A stretch of DNA of 64,000 bases from assembly GCA_947000775.1 (NCBI GenBank), contig CAMQGK010000008.1, forward strand, positions 14,517,501 to 14,581,500. The letters run 5' to 3'. Position 1 is the first letter of the stretch; every line of letters begins with the position of its first letter. Positions 22,076-33,600 of the stretch are shown here, one piece after another. A program made the translations under genes and the position numbers. Source of the DNA: Pterois miles (taxonomy: Eukaryota; Chordata; Actinopteri; Perciformes; Scorpaenidae). The notes under the pieces are model-generated. The model did not search any database. It was not told the origin of the DNA and was given only the letters and a program-made list of their open reading frames with translations.

Positions 22076-23167
22076 TCATATTATCAAAGGGCAGAAGAGC
22101 GTTCACAAGTAGGACGGAGCTTGGTTGCAAGTCTACGGCTTGGAGGATTCTTGAACTGGACATCAACCACTCTGATGCTGGTTCAGAGCTTTGGTGTAAT
22201 CCTGTTAAAGGTGTCTTCGTGATGCTGTTCTTCATCCCATGACCCATATTGATTTATTTTGGCAGAAAAGAGGAGGGGGAATTCAGCACCGCCGCACTTG
22301 GAAATAGCCGACCATTTGTCCTCCCTTTTTTCTCCCCAGTCCTGTATTCTATTTATTGGTCCATCCCTTGTTTTCTCGCTCTCGGCTGCAGACTGAACAG
22401 GTTCAGAGCTCCTTCAGGGATTCGAAGCCCTGAAATAGGATTTGGCTGCTCCTTCATCTCAGCACCTTTGCTTCTGCCCCTTGTTTTTCGCCTCTCCCTT
22501 TTACACCCTACTTAAACTCCTGTGTCTTTTTCTATCCTACCACTTTCCGTTTAAGTTGTCTCCAAAAAAGAAAAAGCTCCGAAGGGATGTCAGGAGTCTC
22601 TTTGTTCGCAATAGAGGATTGGCTTATGGGAGGAGAAACCCTCTGAAGATCTCCCCAAGGCGAAGGAAACCCTGTCGAACAATTAACTCAAAGAGCTGTA
22701 CACAAGATATTTTTCAAGGAGCTAAGATGGAGTCTTGTGTTTACTAAATCGGTGCTGCTAAGCTGTGATTATTTGTTTTAGGGTGCCAAGGAAGTTGTGT
22801 ATTAGACAAAAGAGGTTAAGTTTTCCACAAAAGGTTTAATGGTTTGAGGAGAGGCGTGGGAGTTGGTTTTGTTCTCAAGGATCCAGTCAGAAGCTTTTGG
22901 ATATCGACACTAGACTGTTGGAGGATTTTTGGGGTCTTTCTTTTCGGGAAGGATTTTGTTTTTTTTTTTTTTTCCAATCATTTTTGGGATTTTCAGAGGA
23001 TCTTTTTTTTTCTTTATTGGCTTTTTTTTCAAAAAAATCTGTGTTTTCTTTTCCTCCCCGGGCTGGAAAGCAGGGGATCATGGGCCCCGGATTCATTTGA
23101 GATGATCACTTCCTGTTTGTGTCGTTTGAGGGGGAGGGGCCTTCTGTTCCTTTCAGGCCCCACCCCC
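22076..23167 (+). other. nrxn2: Probable 5' leader of the nrxn2 beta mRNA
   Basis: Sequence between the CpG-rich segment and the beta start codon has no other recognisable function and contains several upstream ATGs, which could damp translation. 22940-23040 has T-runs of up to about 16. Two acceptor-like sites occur: TTTTCAG ending near 22999 and CTTCTGTTCCTTTCAG ending at 23156, so part of this leader may be intronic. A reverse CCAAT (ATTGG) lies near 22355. Confidence 0.45.
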
Positions 23168-23435
23168 ATGGAGCAGGAGGTGGAAGTGGAGGTGGACGAA
23201 GGGTTGCTACTGGTACCCAGGCCAGCGGTGGCGTCGCCAGTTGTGTGGGCCAGTCCGGCCTTCCTGTTCAGGCTGGTGCTCTCTCTGGCACTGCTGGTGT
23301 TCCCCTGCCCAGCCGTGGCAGCCCGAGTTTCCTCCTCCCTCAGTACCACCCACCACGTCCACCACTTCCACAACAAGCATGGTACTGTGCCCATTGCCAT
23401 CAACCGGATGCCCTTTCTTACACGTGGGGGCCATG
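23168..23435 (+). CDS. nrxn2: Neurexin-2 beta, beta-specific first coding exon (partial CDS)
   Basis: This exon gives beta-neurexin its own N-terminus: a signal peptide and a short His-rich stretch, before splicing into the last LNS domain shared with alpha-neurexin. Beta-neurexins are presynaptic adhesion proteins that bind neuroligins. From the ATG at 23168 the 89 codons read: acidic start (MEQEVEVEVDEG), proline-rich linker, hydrophobic signal core at about residues 31-48 (FLFRLVLSLALLVF), probable cleavage near residues 50-52 (PAVAA), then RVSSSLSTTHHVHHFHNKHG and PIAINRMPFLTRGGH. The wording SSSLSTTHHVHHFH with NRMPFLTRGGH is diagnostic of neurexin-2; NRXN1 and NRXN3 beta have a different His-rich segment. 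The exon ends CATG|GTAAGA, a good donor in phase 1, the phase expected before the ...GTTYIF exon. An in-frame ATG at 23102 would add 22 residues. I prefer 23168 because the signal length then matches mammalian neurexin-2 beta (about 50 residues) and an acceptor-like site lies between the two starts. Which teleost paralogue (nrxn2a or nrxn2b) cannot be told. Confidence 0.9.
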
Positions 23436-23441
23436 GTAAGA
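23434..23441 (+). promoter_or_regulatory. nrxn2: 5' splice donor of the beta exon
   Basis: TG|GTAAGA fits the vertebrate donor consensus. The cut falls after base 23435, leaving one base of a codon (G) that the next exon would complete, most likely to Ala as in other neurexins. Confidence 0.88.
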
Positions 23442-24964
23442 TCATCTTTCTTCATACACTGTTCTGGAATGATCGGATTGATTGACCAGTTATGCCGAGC
23501 TACATGCGGAAGTATATTTGAGTTAAGAGGAATGACATGGACTTAAGGGGTCAATGGGAGTTAATTTTCTTCAAGGAGTTGATTTGTGGTGGCAATGAGC
23601 TCTAAGTTGAGTACATAAGCCCAGGCAATTGGTTCATCCATCTATTGATCTCTGTCATCCCTGGAAAGACTGAGAGGAGCCAGGCCTGGGCGACCAACCT
23701 CACTGCCTCAGCTCCCCATAGGCCAGTGTCTTGATTCATGCCCCTGAATTGGCGGATGATGTTACCAGAGGCTGTTCCCTTCTGGACTTTTTGCAGCATA
23801 TCCCCAGCCTGCTGAATCCTGCTACTTGCCTTTCAAGCTCAGCAGCCATCTTGGGTCTACTGATGTATTGAACTGTGGCCAATTCAAATTCATGTAATCC
23901 CCACCCGTAGTAATTGTTGACGCATGATGGCAGCCACTAAAAAAAGAGTGGCCTTACCTGGTTGTTGAGATGCTAAATCTCACATGCCTGTCATGGTACA
24001 TTGTGTGCTCGGGAAAATCCATTGATAATTGCCTGCGCACTTCTTAATTTGTCCTACTTTCTACAGTATATGTCTTTGGCTCAGTACTCTGTGGTGCATC
24101 AGTTGCTGCGCTGTTCTTAGCCTAAGCTGTCAGGGACAAGGCAGAGTCTCACTCTGATGATTTCTTTTGATGTTCCCCAACCCGAGCTTTTTCCACTGCG
24201 ATTTCTCGTCTCCCTTTTTTTCTGTATTTATTCCCCTTGCTTCTTTCCAACACCCTGCACATACCTTATTTTGACAAGAGACGTTAGTAGCATTTAGTCA
24301 ATGGCATTTATTGATTTCTCAGCATGTTAAGGCTCATGTTGTTCCATTTGCATCCACTTAGTGTTTCTCCAACAAGTACTACTTCTGTCTGTCTGCCGCT
24401 CTCTCTCTACCTCCTCCCTCTTTCTTGCCTCAGTATACCTATAATCAGTATCAATCGATCTGCTGTCAGATAGGCAGACGAACGTCATGTAGCCCTTTGC
24501 AGTCGATTGGCTATAGTAAGCCTCCACAGACACCGTCAGCGCGCAACCTCATTCCCGAGGTGCTCAGTACTGCATTGGATTTATAGCTGTCCATATTCTC
24601 CTCCCAGCCCACAGCTGCATGCGCACAAGACCTCACAGTTGAAGTGTGACTGAGCACACAAATGAAGGCTAACCTCTGTCATAGAGACATTCAGGAACGT
24701 TCTCACCGTCTTGTCTATGAGGAATCGATGAGCTAACCTTTTTTTGTGGTGTTTGTCGGGGGTGTAAAGGTTCACCCAGCTAATGAATTGGTTTGTCTTT
24801 TGATTCTACAGTCAAATTTTAGATTCTTTGATTCTGTTCTTCAACCAGATTGTGAAGCAATCCAATTATATAGCCTGTTTCTTATGATACTAACAATAAT
24901 ATTCTTTTAGCTCCAGTTTAAACATAGCCCATAGACTTAAAAATAACATACATGAATGAAAGTG
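23436..24964. other. Start of the intron after the beta exon
   Basis: No further coding exon recognised. Sequence is mixed and unique-looking; parts may be conserved regulatory DNA but that cannot be judged without alignment. Confidence 0.55.
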
Positions 24965-25489
24965 TAGTGCTACTAGTTTCTTGAACACATGAATTCAACT
25001 TGCAATTTTTAGGTTGTAGTGGGCTCAGTTTTAAAGCTAGAGTGAAGATACTGGCATCATATGAAACTAAAATACTTAATGAATTTGGGACCAACCCTGT
25101 CATATTAGCTTGTCGAGAAGGAAGCTAAATTACACTCCAAACTTGCACCAAATTTTGGCAAGGAAAAACTAGCATGGCCATTTTCAATGGCCTCTTTGAC
25201 CTCTGACCTAAAGATATATGAATGTAAATGGGTTCTCTGGGTACCCACCAGTCTCCCCTTTACAGACATGCCCACTTTATGATAATCACATGCAGTTTGG
25301 GTAATATAGTCAACATAGTCATACAGCTTATTGCCTGTTGGGCTGCAGTTTGCCATGTTATGATTTAGGTATATTTCTATGTTAAATGCAGTACCTGAGG
25401 GTTTCTGGATAATATTTGTCATTGTTTATGTTGTTAATTGAGTGCTTATAATAAATATATACATATATTTCCATAACATAAGCATTTTG
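24965..25489 (+). mobile_element. GGGCTGTCA-ended repeat, copy 4 (ends missing)
   Basis: Has the family order GCAATTTTTAGGTTGTAGTG, GAAGATACTGGCATCATATG, TTTTGGCAAGGAAAAACTAGC, GACCTCTGACC, CTTTACAGACATGCCCACTT, GGGTTTCTGGATAATATTTG, TAAATATATACATATATTTCC. Both termini are absent. Confidence 0.85.
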
Positions 25490-27334
25490 TTGCCAGTTTG
25501 GGTTTGAATGCAGCTGAAGGAATGGCCTGCATTGACCCTGTTTTTAAATTTCATTGGGTTGTTTATGTGCGCTGCTAAGTGCTGCTCATTAACTCAAGCC
25601 AAAATGTTCCCATACTGCTGACTGTAGGGAAAGCGGAGGATCTTTGGTGTGCTCTGCACTCTAAATTGTGTCTGAAAAACCTTCAGTAAGAACAACTTAA
25701 TTCAGCTTGTTAGCCTCTTTCTCATCTGGCTGTTGTTACTGCATTTGTGGAGCTCACATCTCATAGTACTTACTCAGTGTTGTCACATAGCAATCATCAG
25801 TCCCGTCTCTGGTTTCGGTAATTGAAACAGAATCATTTAATTTTTTCACATAACTTGTTCAGTGTTCTATCCCAGTGTACATGTCATTTTAAAGTAAACT
25901 CCTAACAGCATGTTAGCTCATCACAGAGAAACAGCACAAAGGCAGTTTTTATCTTCTAAAATGGCAGCTCAAACTACTGTCTTCTTATTGCTGTTTCTTT
26001 TTTTTATTTTCCTGCCTTCTCTTCCACCTAGCTTGGATAATTGGATTGCACCTCTCACATCTTGAGTTGCTAAGCTATTTAAATTGACATAATTAACATA
26101 AAAATGTTCTCTGGCTCTCTCTGTGGATTTATGGCTGTCAGAAGATATTGGCCTGCAAAGAGAAATGGTATGCTTGCCCTGCGAAATGGAAAGGCTAAAT
26201 TTCCATAACAAACTTAGAGCTCAAACTCAGGCCACAATGTCGCCCAGGCGCTTTACAGCGCTGCCCGTCAGTTTTCTGTGTTTGTTCTCACTTGCTGCAA
26301 AGTCTGACAGTCACGCATAAAGAAGCACATGTTTAGAGGAAAAGCAGCGAAGCAAAAGCAAGATGGAGAAGTTATTTGGTTGGTTGGTTGGCTGTATTAG
26401 CTATTCTTTTTTTCCCTCCATTGGCAGTACGTTGTAGCAGTTACTAATGTACGCCTACACAGCAGACACTGCTGTTTCTTATTCGACTTGTGTTGTTTTT
26501 AGTAGCACACTTCCAGCATTTTCATTATCTACTATAAGACAGCACACGCACATTGGAACACTGCTCTTGTGTGGGGAGTCAATTTCAATCGCCATCATAA
26601 ATACTTCCATTACAGCCTGGCATATCAAGTCCTTGTCTGAAATACCAGCTCTCCATGTATTGTCAACCAAGTGGCACAGCTTATTACCAACACTAATACC
26701 CCACTCAGTGATAAGAGCCCACTTGCTTCGGAGCCTTTTCCATAGACAGTTTCTTTCTGTAGACTGTAGTGGAGTCTTTGCCATCACACACACACTACCA
26801 CCGCTTTGGTCAGGCATCACATCAGCCTCAGACCGTCCTCCACCCAAAGCAAAGCAAGCCCTGCTGGGAAGGAAGGCACCTAGCATCCACTAAGCTGTCA
26901 CTGTGGCCCTGGACCCACCCCTGGGTTTTAGCATATCAGGTTTAATGGTACATGTCCACAGGGGTGTTGTTTATCATGAAGGATCGCCTTGCTTCCCAGC
27001 ATTGGACACTTGATGGGCTGCCACCTGACGCAAGGCATCTGATTGGTAGAATGCTTTTCCTAATGGGCTGCTGCTCCCATGGATGTATTAAGAGACCTGC
27101 TTGGTCAAATGGCTCTGTCATAGCTGTCACACTGAGCTGACAGCTTGCTATCTCCGCCTCCAAGCCCTCGTGGTAGCATCGGTCTGGGTCTCATTCACAT
27201 GATTTCCCCGGAAGGGAAATAACTCTGGATTCTGCTATTAATGCGTTTTACAACTTTTAGAACCTAATTTTTAAAATAAGGGCTGCTTAAGTGTTCATAC
27301 TGGTAAGTTGATTCACCTTACAGACATTTCTTTC
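25490..27334. other. Intronic stretch, no gene seen
   Basis: Includes a GGTTGGTTGGTTGG patch near 26379. Overlapping frames of 148 (+) and 135 (-) codons at 26447-26893 lie opposite each other and have no recognisable domain, so neither is called. Confidence 0.5.
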
Positions 27335-27900
27335 CCAATATAAGTCTATGGGAAAAGGTCTTTTTGGGCAATGGCATCACGTGACGGACAGTTAACACTA
27401 CAAAAGTCGGGATCAATGATCGGCGCTCTTCCTGTGGGCTTGGCTGTTCCCAAATTTCAAACCAGAACCAACATGGCGGCTCGTTTTGAAACATTTTATG
27501 TGAGAAATTAGTTTGGGATTGACAACGGTTTCTAGGGAGATTCCAGAGTTTGCGAGTCGTGCCGGATGCCCCTGATTTGCATAAAGTAACCTAGACCTCA
27601 ACTTCATGTTAATGAGGAGCGACCAACACGACACCCCTTCTCTGGAATCCTGCCGCCAGGCTACCAGAATGCATTTCATAGCTGCTTATATAGACAGTGA
27701 ATGGGAAGTGTAGAAAGGACGGAGGCTGTGGACATGTACCAGAAGAGATTCAAGGCTCAAACCATATCTACTGCTCCCTTCCCACAGTGTCATTATTGTG
27801 GGTGGGACACTAGGTGTCTCATTGGATGAAGGCTTTTTCATGTAGGCTGCTCCTCCCAGCTTTCAGACTGGAACCAACATGGTGGCTCAACATTTAAAAA
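27335..27900. repeat. Dispersed repeat with an internal direct duplication
   Basis: GTCTATGGGAAAAGG at the left and TATATAGACAGTGAATGGG at about 27690 are typical edge phrases of a fish dispersed repeat. ACCAGAACCAACATGGCGGCTC (27461-27482) recurs as ACTGGAACCAACATGGTGGCTC (about 27867-27888), so two related units lie about 406 bp apart. Confidence 0.55.
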
Positions 27901-28332
27901 AAAAAATAGCTCACTGAAATGTTTCAGAATTATTACATTTTTTCTTTTCAAAAGAAAAGGTCTCCATTGTTGTCATCTCCCAATGTGATGGATGAAAGTG
28001 CTGCCTGACTTAGAGGGCCCTTTCCACCACTCCGAGCCAGCAACCAAATGCAGCCTTCTATATGTAAAGCAGTTCATTACTGTCTATTCAGATGCAGCAA
28101 AGTCTCACCCACATGGCTCTGATTACAGCTAATTGGAGAGTCTTGACCGCTGAACTGTGGCATTTCACTGGGCTGTCTGCCTGCTGATAAGTGTCCCCCT
28201 TCACAAACATGCGTCTCAGCTAGCCCCACATTAGCTTCTCTCTTAGATCCATGGGGAATGTAAAGGGTTTGTGTTGCAAGCTATGACACTCCGCTGTGAG
28301 TCTGTACTCCATTATGCTAGATGTGCTTTATT
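27901..28332. other. Intronic stretch, no gene seen
   Basis: No exon or repeat recognised. Confidence 0.5.
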
Positions 28333-28398
28333 CAGGGCTGTCAGTTGTTTAACATATATTATCTTATCTTATTATCTTATCTTATCTTATCTTATCTT
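28333..28398. repeat. Duplicated repeat end plus TTATC microsatellite
   Basis: CAGGGCTGTCAGTTGTTTAAC at 28333 is a second copy of the start of the adjoining element (CAGGGCTGTCAATTGTTTAAC at 28399). Between them lies a (TTATC)n tract, about 28359-28398. Confidence 0.85.
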
Positions 28399-29012
28399 CA
28401 GGGCTGTCAATTGTTTAACATATTCGTTGTGATTAATAGCAAGATTGTCATGAGTAATTACAAATTAAGCGCACATTTTGTATCTGTTCAATATGTCCCT
28501 TATATATCAAGTATTTAATACTCTTATCAACATGGGAGTGGACAAATATGCTGCTTTATGCAAACATATGTATATATTTATTATTGGAAATGAATTAACA
28601 ACACAAAACAACGACATATTGTCCATAAACTTTCACGGGTACTGCATTTAGCACAAAAAACATGTACAAATGATAACATGGCAAACTCAAGCACTCAGGC
28701 TGTTCAGTGTGCTGACCTGACTGCATGTGATTATCATAAAGTGGGCATGTCTGTAAAGGGTAGACTCGTGGGTACCCATATAAGCCATTTTCATCCACAT
28801 ATCTTGAGATCAGAGGTCAAGGGATCCCTTTTAAAATGGCTAAAATTTTGCACAATTTTTGAGCGTTATTTAACCTTCTTCCTGACGAGCTAGTGTGACA
28901 TGGTTGATAACTTGATTCTTTACGTTTTGTAGTTTCATATGATGCCAGTATCTTTACTCTAACTTTAAATCTGAGCCCACTACAACCACACACATTTGCA
29001 TTTGACAGTCTT
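28399..29012 (-). mobile_element. GGGCTGTCA-ended repeat, copy 5
   Basis: Begins CAGGGCTGTCAATTG and ends TTTGACAGTCTTA. Contains TATCAAGTATTTAATACTCTTATCAAC, AAGTGGGCATGTCTGTAAAGGG, GAGGTCAAGGGATCCCTTTT and CATATGATGCCAGTATCTT. Nearly full length, same orientation as copy 1. Confidence 0.88.
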
Positions 29013-30018
29013 AATATAAACTACTTCTTATGTTTCCTTATAAGATCTTTACAGTATTTGCATTAATACATGAGCACTGCAATTACAGAGGGATTGCGCT
29101 GAGGTGTGAACTGCCTACATCGTTCCAAATATAAACCAATAAGCTTTGCCCAGGGCTTGTTTATATGTGTGATCATCACTGTTTCGCCCCAGTGGCGTGG
29201 CAGCGGTTTTGTTGGTGTCTGGCTTCATCCATTGCTCATTCAGCAACACATCTGTGCATGCGAGCAACACACACCAAGGCGTACGCTTCATGACCCTGGA
29301 TGGGAGACTGAGAAAAGAAGTGTTTGCCATGCGAGGTAATCCATACCTGAACACCCCACTGCATCGGGCAAAAGGGATTAAAAAGCTAATTTTGATTCAG
29401 GCTGTCTTTGATGTTTTAGATGGAGAGCTTCCAGGAGATTTCACTGCTAGGTGGATCACTTTGTCCTTGGCAGTGGATGGAGTATAACCACTGGGGGCTT
29501 CCAGGAGTGGGCCTGTTGTGCATTTGCCTGTGCCTTTTTGCTCGTTTGCGTGAATATTATAGAAATGCCCCAAGGTTGAAATGTCTCCTGCTGCAGCTAG
29601 GGGCTGCATTTCAAGAATCATCACCAGCACCATTCACCTCTTGCCCTGCCCGTCATCGTTGGTCACCTGGGAAACCGAGGACAGGCTCAAACCCAGGTGT
29701 GTCTGTGGAAACACACAGGAAATGGAGGATTGACCTTGATTTCCTCAGACTATCACCGGGCCTCCTCTCAGCTTTATTTGTTTGGAGGTTTAACACATCA
29801 CACATTCAAACTTGTAACCTGACCATCAAAGGAAAACACAGCCATTGTTTTCTCTCCAGCAACAGAAAATAAACAGACAATAATTGCTTTGTTGAGGTAA
29901 AACAGGTTATACTTTAGTTTTGTTTGTCATATTTATAATAAGAATTGCATCAACAAAATCAACAGAAATCTGAAAATGGAAAAAAAAGGAAAAGTTCAAT
30001 ATATGAATGCAATAAAAT
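29013..30018. other. Intronic stretch, no gene seen
   Basis: Mixed frames on + strand (29106-29872) have no recognisable domains or splice logic. No repeat identified. Confidence 0.5.
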
Positions 30019-30673
30019 TAGGGCTGTCAGAGTTAACATGATAATAACGCTGTAAAGCAAATACGTTTTAACTAATTTAATGTATTAACAATTTTTAGGT
30101 TGTAGCGGACTCAGTTTTAAAACTAGAGTGAAGATACTGGAACCATATGAAACTGGAAAACCTAAAGAATCCAGAATCCAGGTACCAACCACGTCATACT
30201 AGCTTGCTGCGAAGGAGGTTAAATAACGCTCCAAACTTGCGCTAAATTTTGGCGAGGAAAAACTGTCATGGCCATTTTAAAATGGGTCCCTTGACCTCTG
30301 ACCTCAAGATATGTGAATGTAAATGGGTTCTCTGGGTTCCCACCAGAGTCATAGAGCACTGTTGTCGCATGTTGGGTTTGGCATGTTATTATTTAAGCAT
30401 ATGTTTTATGCTAAATGAATAATTTCTGGACAATATTTGTCATTATTTTATGCTGTTAATTGATTTCCAATAAAGAATATATTCATGTTTTTGCATAAAG
30501 CAGCATCTACCCACTCCCACGTTGATAAGAGTGTTAAATACTTGCCAAATCTACCCTTAAGGTACATTTTGAACAGATAAAAAATGTGTGATTAATTTGC
30601 GATTCATCGCGATTAACTTTGGACAGTCATGCGATTAATTGTGATGTAATATTTTAATCGATTGACAGCCCTA
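30019..30673 (+). mobile_element. GGGCTGTCA-ended repeat, copy 6 (complete)
   Basis: The best-bounded copy: it begins TAGGGCTGTCAGAGTTAACA and ends TTTTAATCGATTGACAGCCCTA, so the two ends are inverted repeats of about 11 bp (TAGGGCTGTCA). Length is 655 bp with no coding frame. A clear target-site duplication is not visible. Confidence 0.9.
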
Positions 30674-33600
30674 TTAAAAGAGTACAATGCTGTATGAATG
30701 CAATGAAATACAATTTACATGACGGCAAGAGTGTTAGTCCACATTCTAATTACACTGTGTAATAACTCGTGACTTGTGACTGTGTGTTGATGTTAATTAC
30801 AGTGTTGCCATGGTGGCTGACCCCTCGTCTTTCGCTCGTCTTTGGTAATCATGGCAACCCACATTGTATATTCACTCACCTTTGACCTCGCTGTATAAAT
30901 TCAATTCCCTGTTCTCATCTCTGGTACACAGTAGTTCCCCTTCAGTCTATATTATCTTCTAGACCGTATCATCATATAAGATTTTTTTTTCCTGCATCTG
31001 TTTCTTATGCATTGTCTCTTCCTTCGGAGCCGTGATTTCTGAGTGCCTCAGTCCACTTCCTACAGGGGAACAGTCGCTGTTTGTCGTCCTCTGTGCGCTG
31101 TTGTTTGCTTTGCTTGACAGCACATGCATACTGATGAGGTCAGCTGCTGCCTCCACCCGTCCATCTGCCCTATCCTGAACAAGCAGAGCCACTAGCCCTC
31201 TGAGCCACGAGGTCCGACCACCATCTTTGCTGAAAAGCCTCGCGTGTGGCCCCCTCTTCTCAAGTCTTGTCCTTTTCTTTCACCGATGGCCTATATCGCT
31301 GGTTACTGTGCTAATGGCAAGCTGCTATGTTTGATAATCACCACTTTATCTCTTGGCTGCAGGGGGAGGTCAGGTGCAATCTGTGTGTTGAGGGGGGAGC
31401 TGTTGAGCGCTTTCCTTTGAGAGTCAAGTCACAACCCTTCTCTTTCAGAGAACGCTATTAGTATTCATTATTCTCCCTCCACACCAAGTCGAAGGCGCAC
31501 AACCACATGCACAGACACGCACATCGTGATGAGAAACCGAAAGGACGCCTCAGGTGTTCTGGCCAGTTAAGATAAGCTTGCTGGTTTGACATTTTTCTGT
31601 TGTGCCCTCACACCCCCCTTGCCCTCCCAACCCCTTTTTACACCTGAGCGTTTGTGCAGCCGTGAAAGGGGATCCATAGAAGTGTGCCAGGCTACTTCCA
31701 AAGAGCTGCCAAGACAGAACGTGGAGCGAGTCTGTCGTCAGCTTCACTTAGTTCAGGGATGTTTGACTGTTGAGCCCACCGTTGTGAGAGTTAGTGACAC
31801 AGATTTTCTTTGTTTGTTTGGTTTTTTTTGTTTTGTTTTGTTTTTCAAGAACTTCTTTGTCTCCTGCTTGGTGCTTGACTTCAGGTCAGTGCTTTGTTGA
31901 GTTTCTGAAGTATAATGCAGGAAAGTGGGCGTATCAAGCAGCTCTCAGCAGCAGTTTGAATGCACATCCTCATTGTCTGACACCACAAACACAATTCAGC
32001 AGCACCCTCAAAGTTTATTAGTATGTGCTTACTTGCTGGCATATGAGTGTCTCTTTAGTGGCCACTGTGAGTATTTGTACTCCTCTGACACCCTCAGGCC
32101 GAGGGCTGAAGTGGGCTCCGTGGGCTTATCGTCCTGTTGTTTTGGCTGTAGTTGCTCGCTGCAGAATGGCACCGTCTGTTTGCTACTGAAATGTACAGTC
32201 AACATACCAACAGGCAGCCAGCCTGACTTTGGGCGATCATGGAGGAAGCAGATGGAACAGGTTTTGCAGCAAAACCACCAATTCACGAAGGTTGTCTCAA
32301 GAATTTAGGTAGATTTTAACTAAACGTGCAAGACTGCCAAAACCTAAATGGAAAATTGGAAATTACTATGTTCATATGACAGTATGCCTGTTACACATGA
32401 CACAAGAATCGAGCTGAGTTTGAACCCCATTGCCCCCTCCTAACAATCATCATCATAAGCCCTGATTTTTTTATGGTGCTAAAGATAATCTTCCCAGATG
32501 TTCCTGTGATGTGAGGTACATTAAGAGGGTTTTTTACATCCCCAATCGGCTCAGAAGTCCAATTTCAAATCGATCAGACATCCTGTTGTGTGTGGAGAAC
32601 CCTGAAGACAGCTGATGACGATGTCACGTGGGAACGAACCATAAAAATTGAGAACCAAGCTGACTGAGGCAGGACAAACACTGCCGAAATGCAAAGCATA
32701 AAGTTGTAATGAAATGGAGCTCAGAAGGAGCAATTTGTTGATTTGTGCCAGCAACACGTGTTTATTTAATGCGTCTGCGTGACTTCATCAATCCTTCCTC
32801 GTGAATTTTCTGCTCAAATTGGTGCAAAGACTAAACTTACTCCTTCTGCTCATCATCCTGCGTGAATCGGTTAGTATGTGGTCTGCTGTTTTGGCCAAAT
32901 CGTTGCTCACAACACACTCTAGGAGCAAAACTGTTATATTTAATATAACATGTCGTTATGTGTGGGGTCTTTTGCATTTTCACAATCTGTTAGGATTTAA
33001 AAAATCTTTTAGTGTGGACCAGCCTTAACACATCACAACTTTGATTTAAATCAATAAGCAAAATGAGCTTTAGACTTTTCCTTTTAAGGCTGAAATCGAA
33101 CGCTTATTTTGAAAGGGCTACGTGACGGCAATGTAAAAAGGTGAATATGTTTCAAATGTAGTGTATAGTGTATGTTTTTTTAGGTGGCTAGAATATGTTT
33201 TGCTGTACTGTACATTGCTTTGCTCCCACGCTGGTGCTCCTGTTTGTTTCTCCTAACTGGGGGTGTAGGTCATCTACTGTAGGTAATAAATGATTATGGA
33301 TCAGTAACTCATACAACCCCACTTCAAAAGATACAGACTGTCCCTTTAAGGGATAATTCAATTCCACGTCTTTGTGTTATTGTATGATATAGCACAGTAA
33401 AACTGTCTTGTGAAGACAAGATATAGTTCAGGGTAGTTTGAGGTACACCAGCAGTACATGGATCACCTCTCCAGTCCTCCCACATGCTGCTAGCTTGCTG
33501 GTGAGCACATCTTCCCTGCTTGCCAGTGAATTGATTTGCCCTGTCTTGCTCTCACGTGTTTTGGCGAAATAAGGTGTCATACACAACCGCGGGGACCAGA

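Noticed and set aside
22844..23101. In-frame open stretch upstream of the beta ATGs
   Set aside because: It has no ATG start in that frame before 23102 and encodes mostly Phe runs from T tracts; treated as leader.
26447..26893. Opposing ORFs of 148 and 135 codons
   Set aside because: Two frames lying opposite each other without recognisable motifs indicate biased composition, not a gene.
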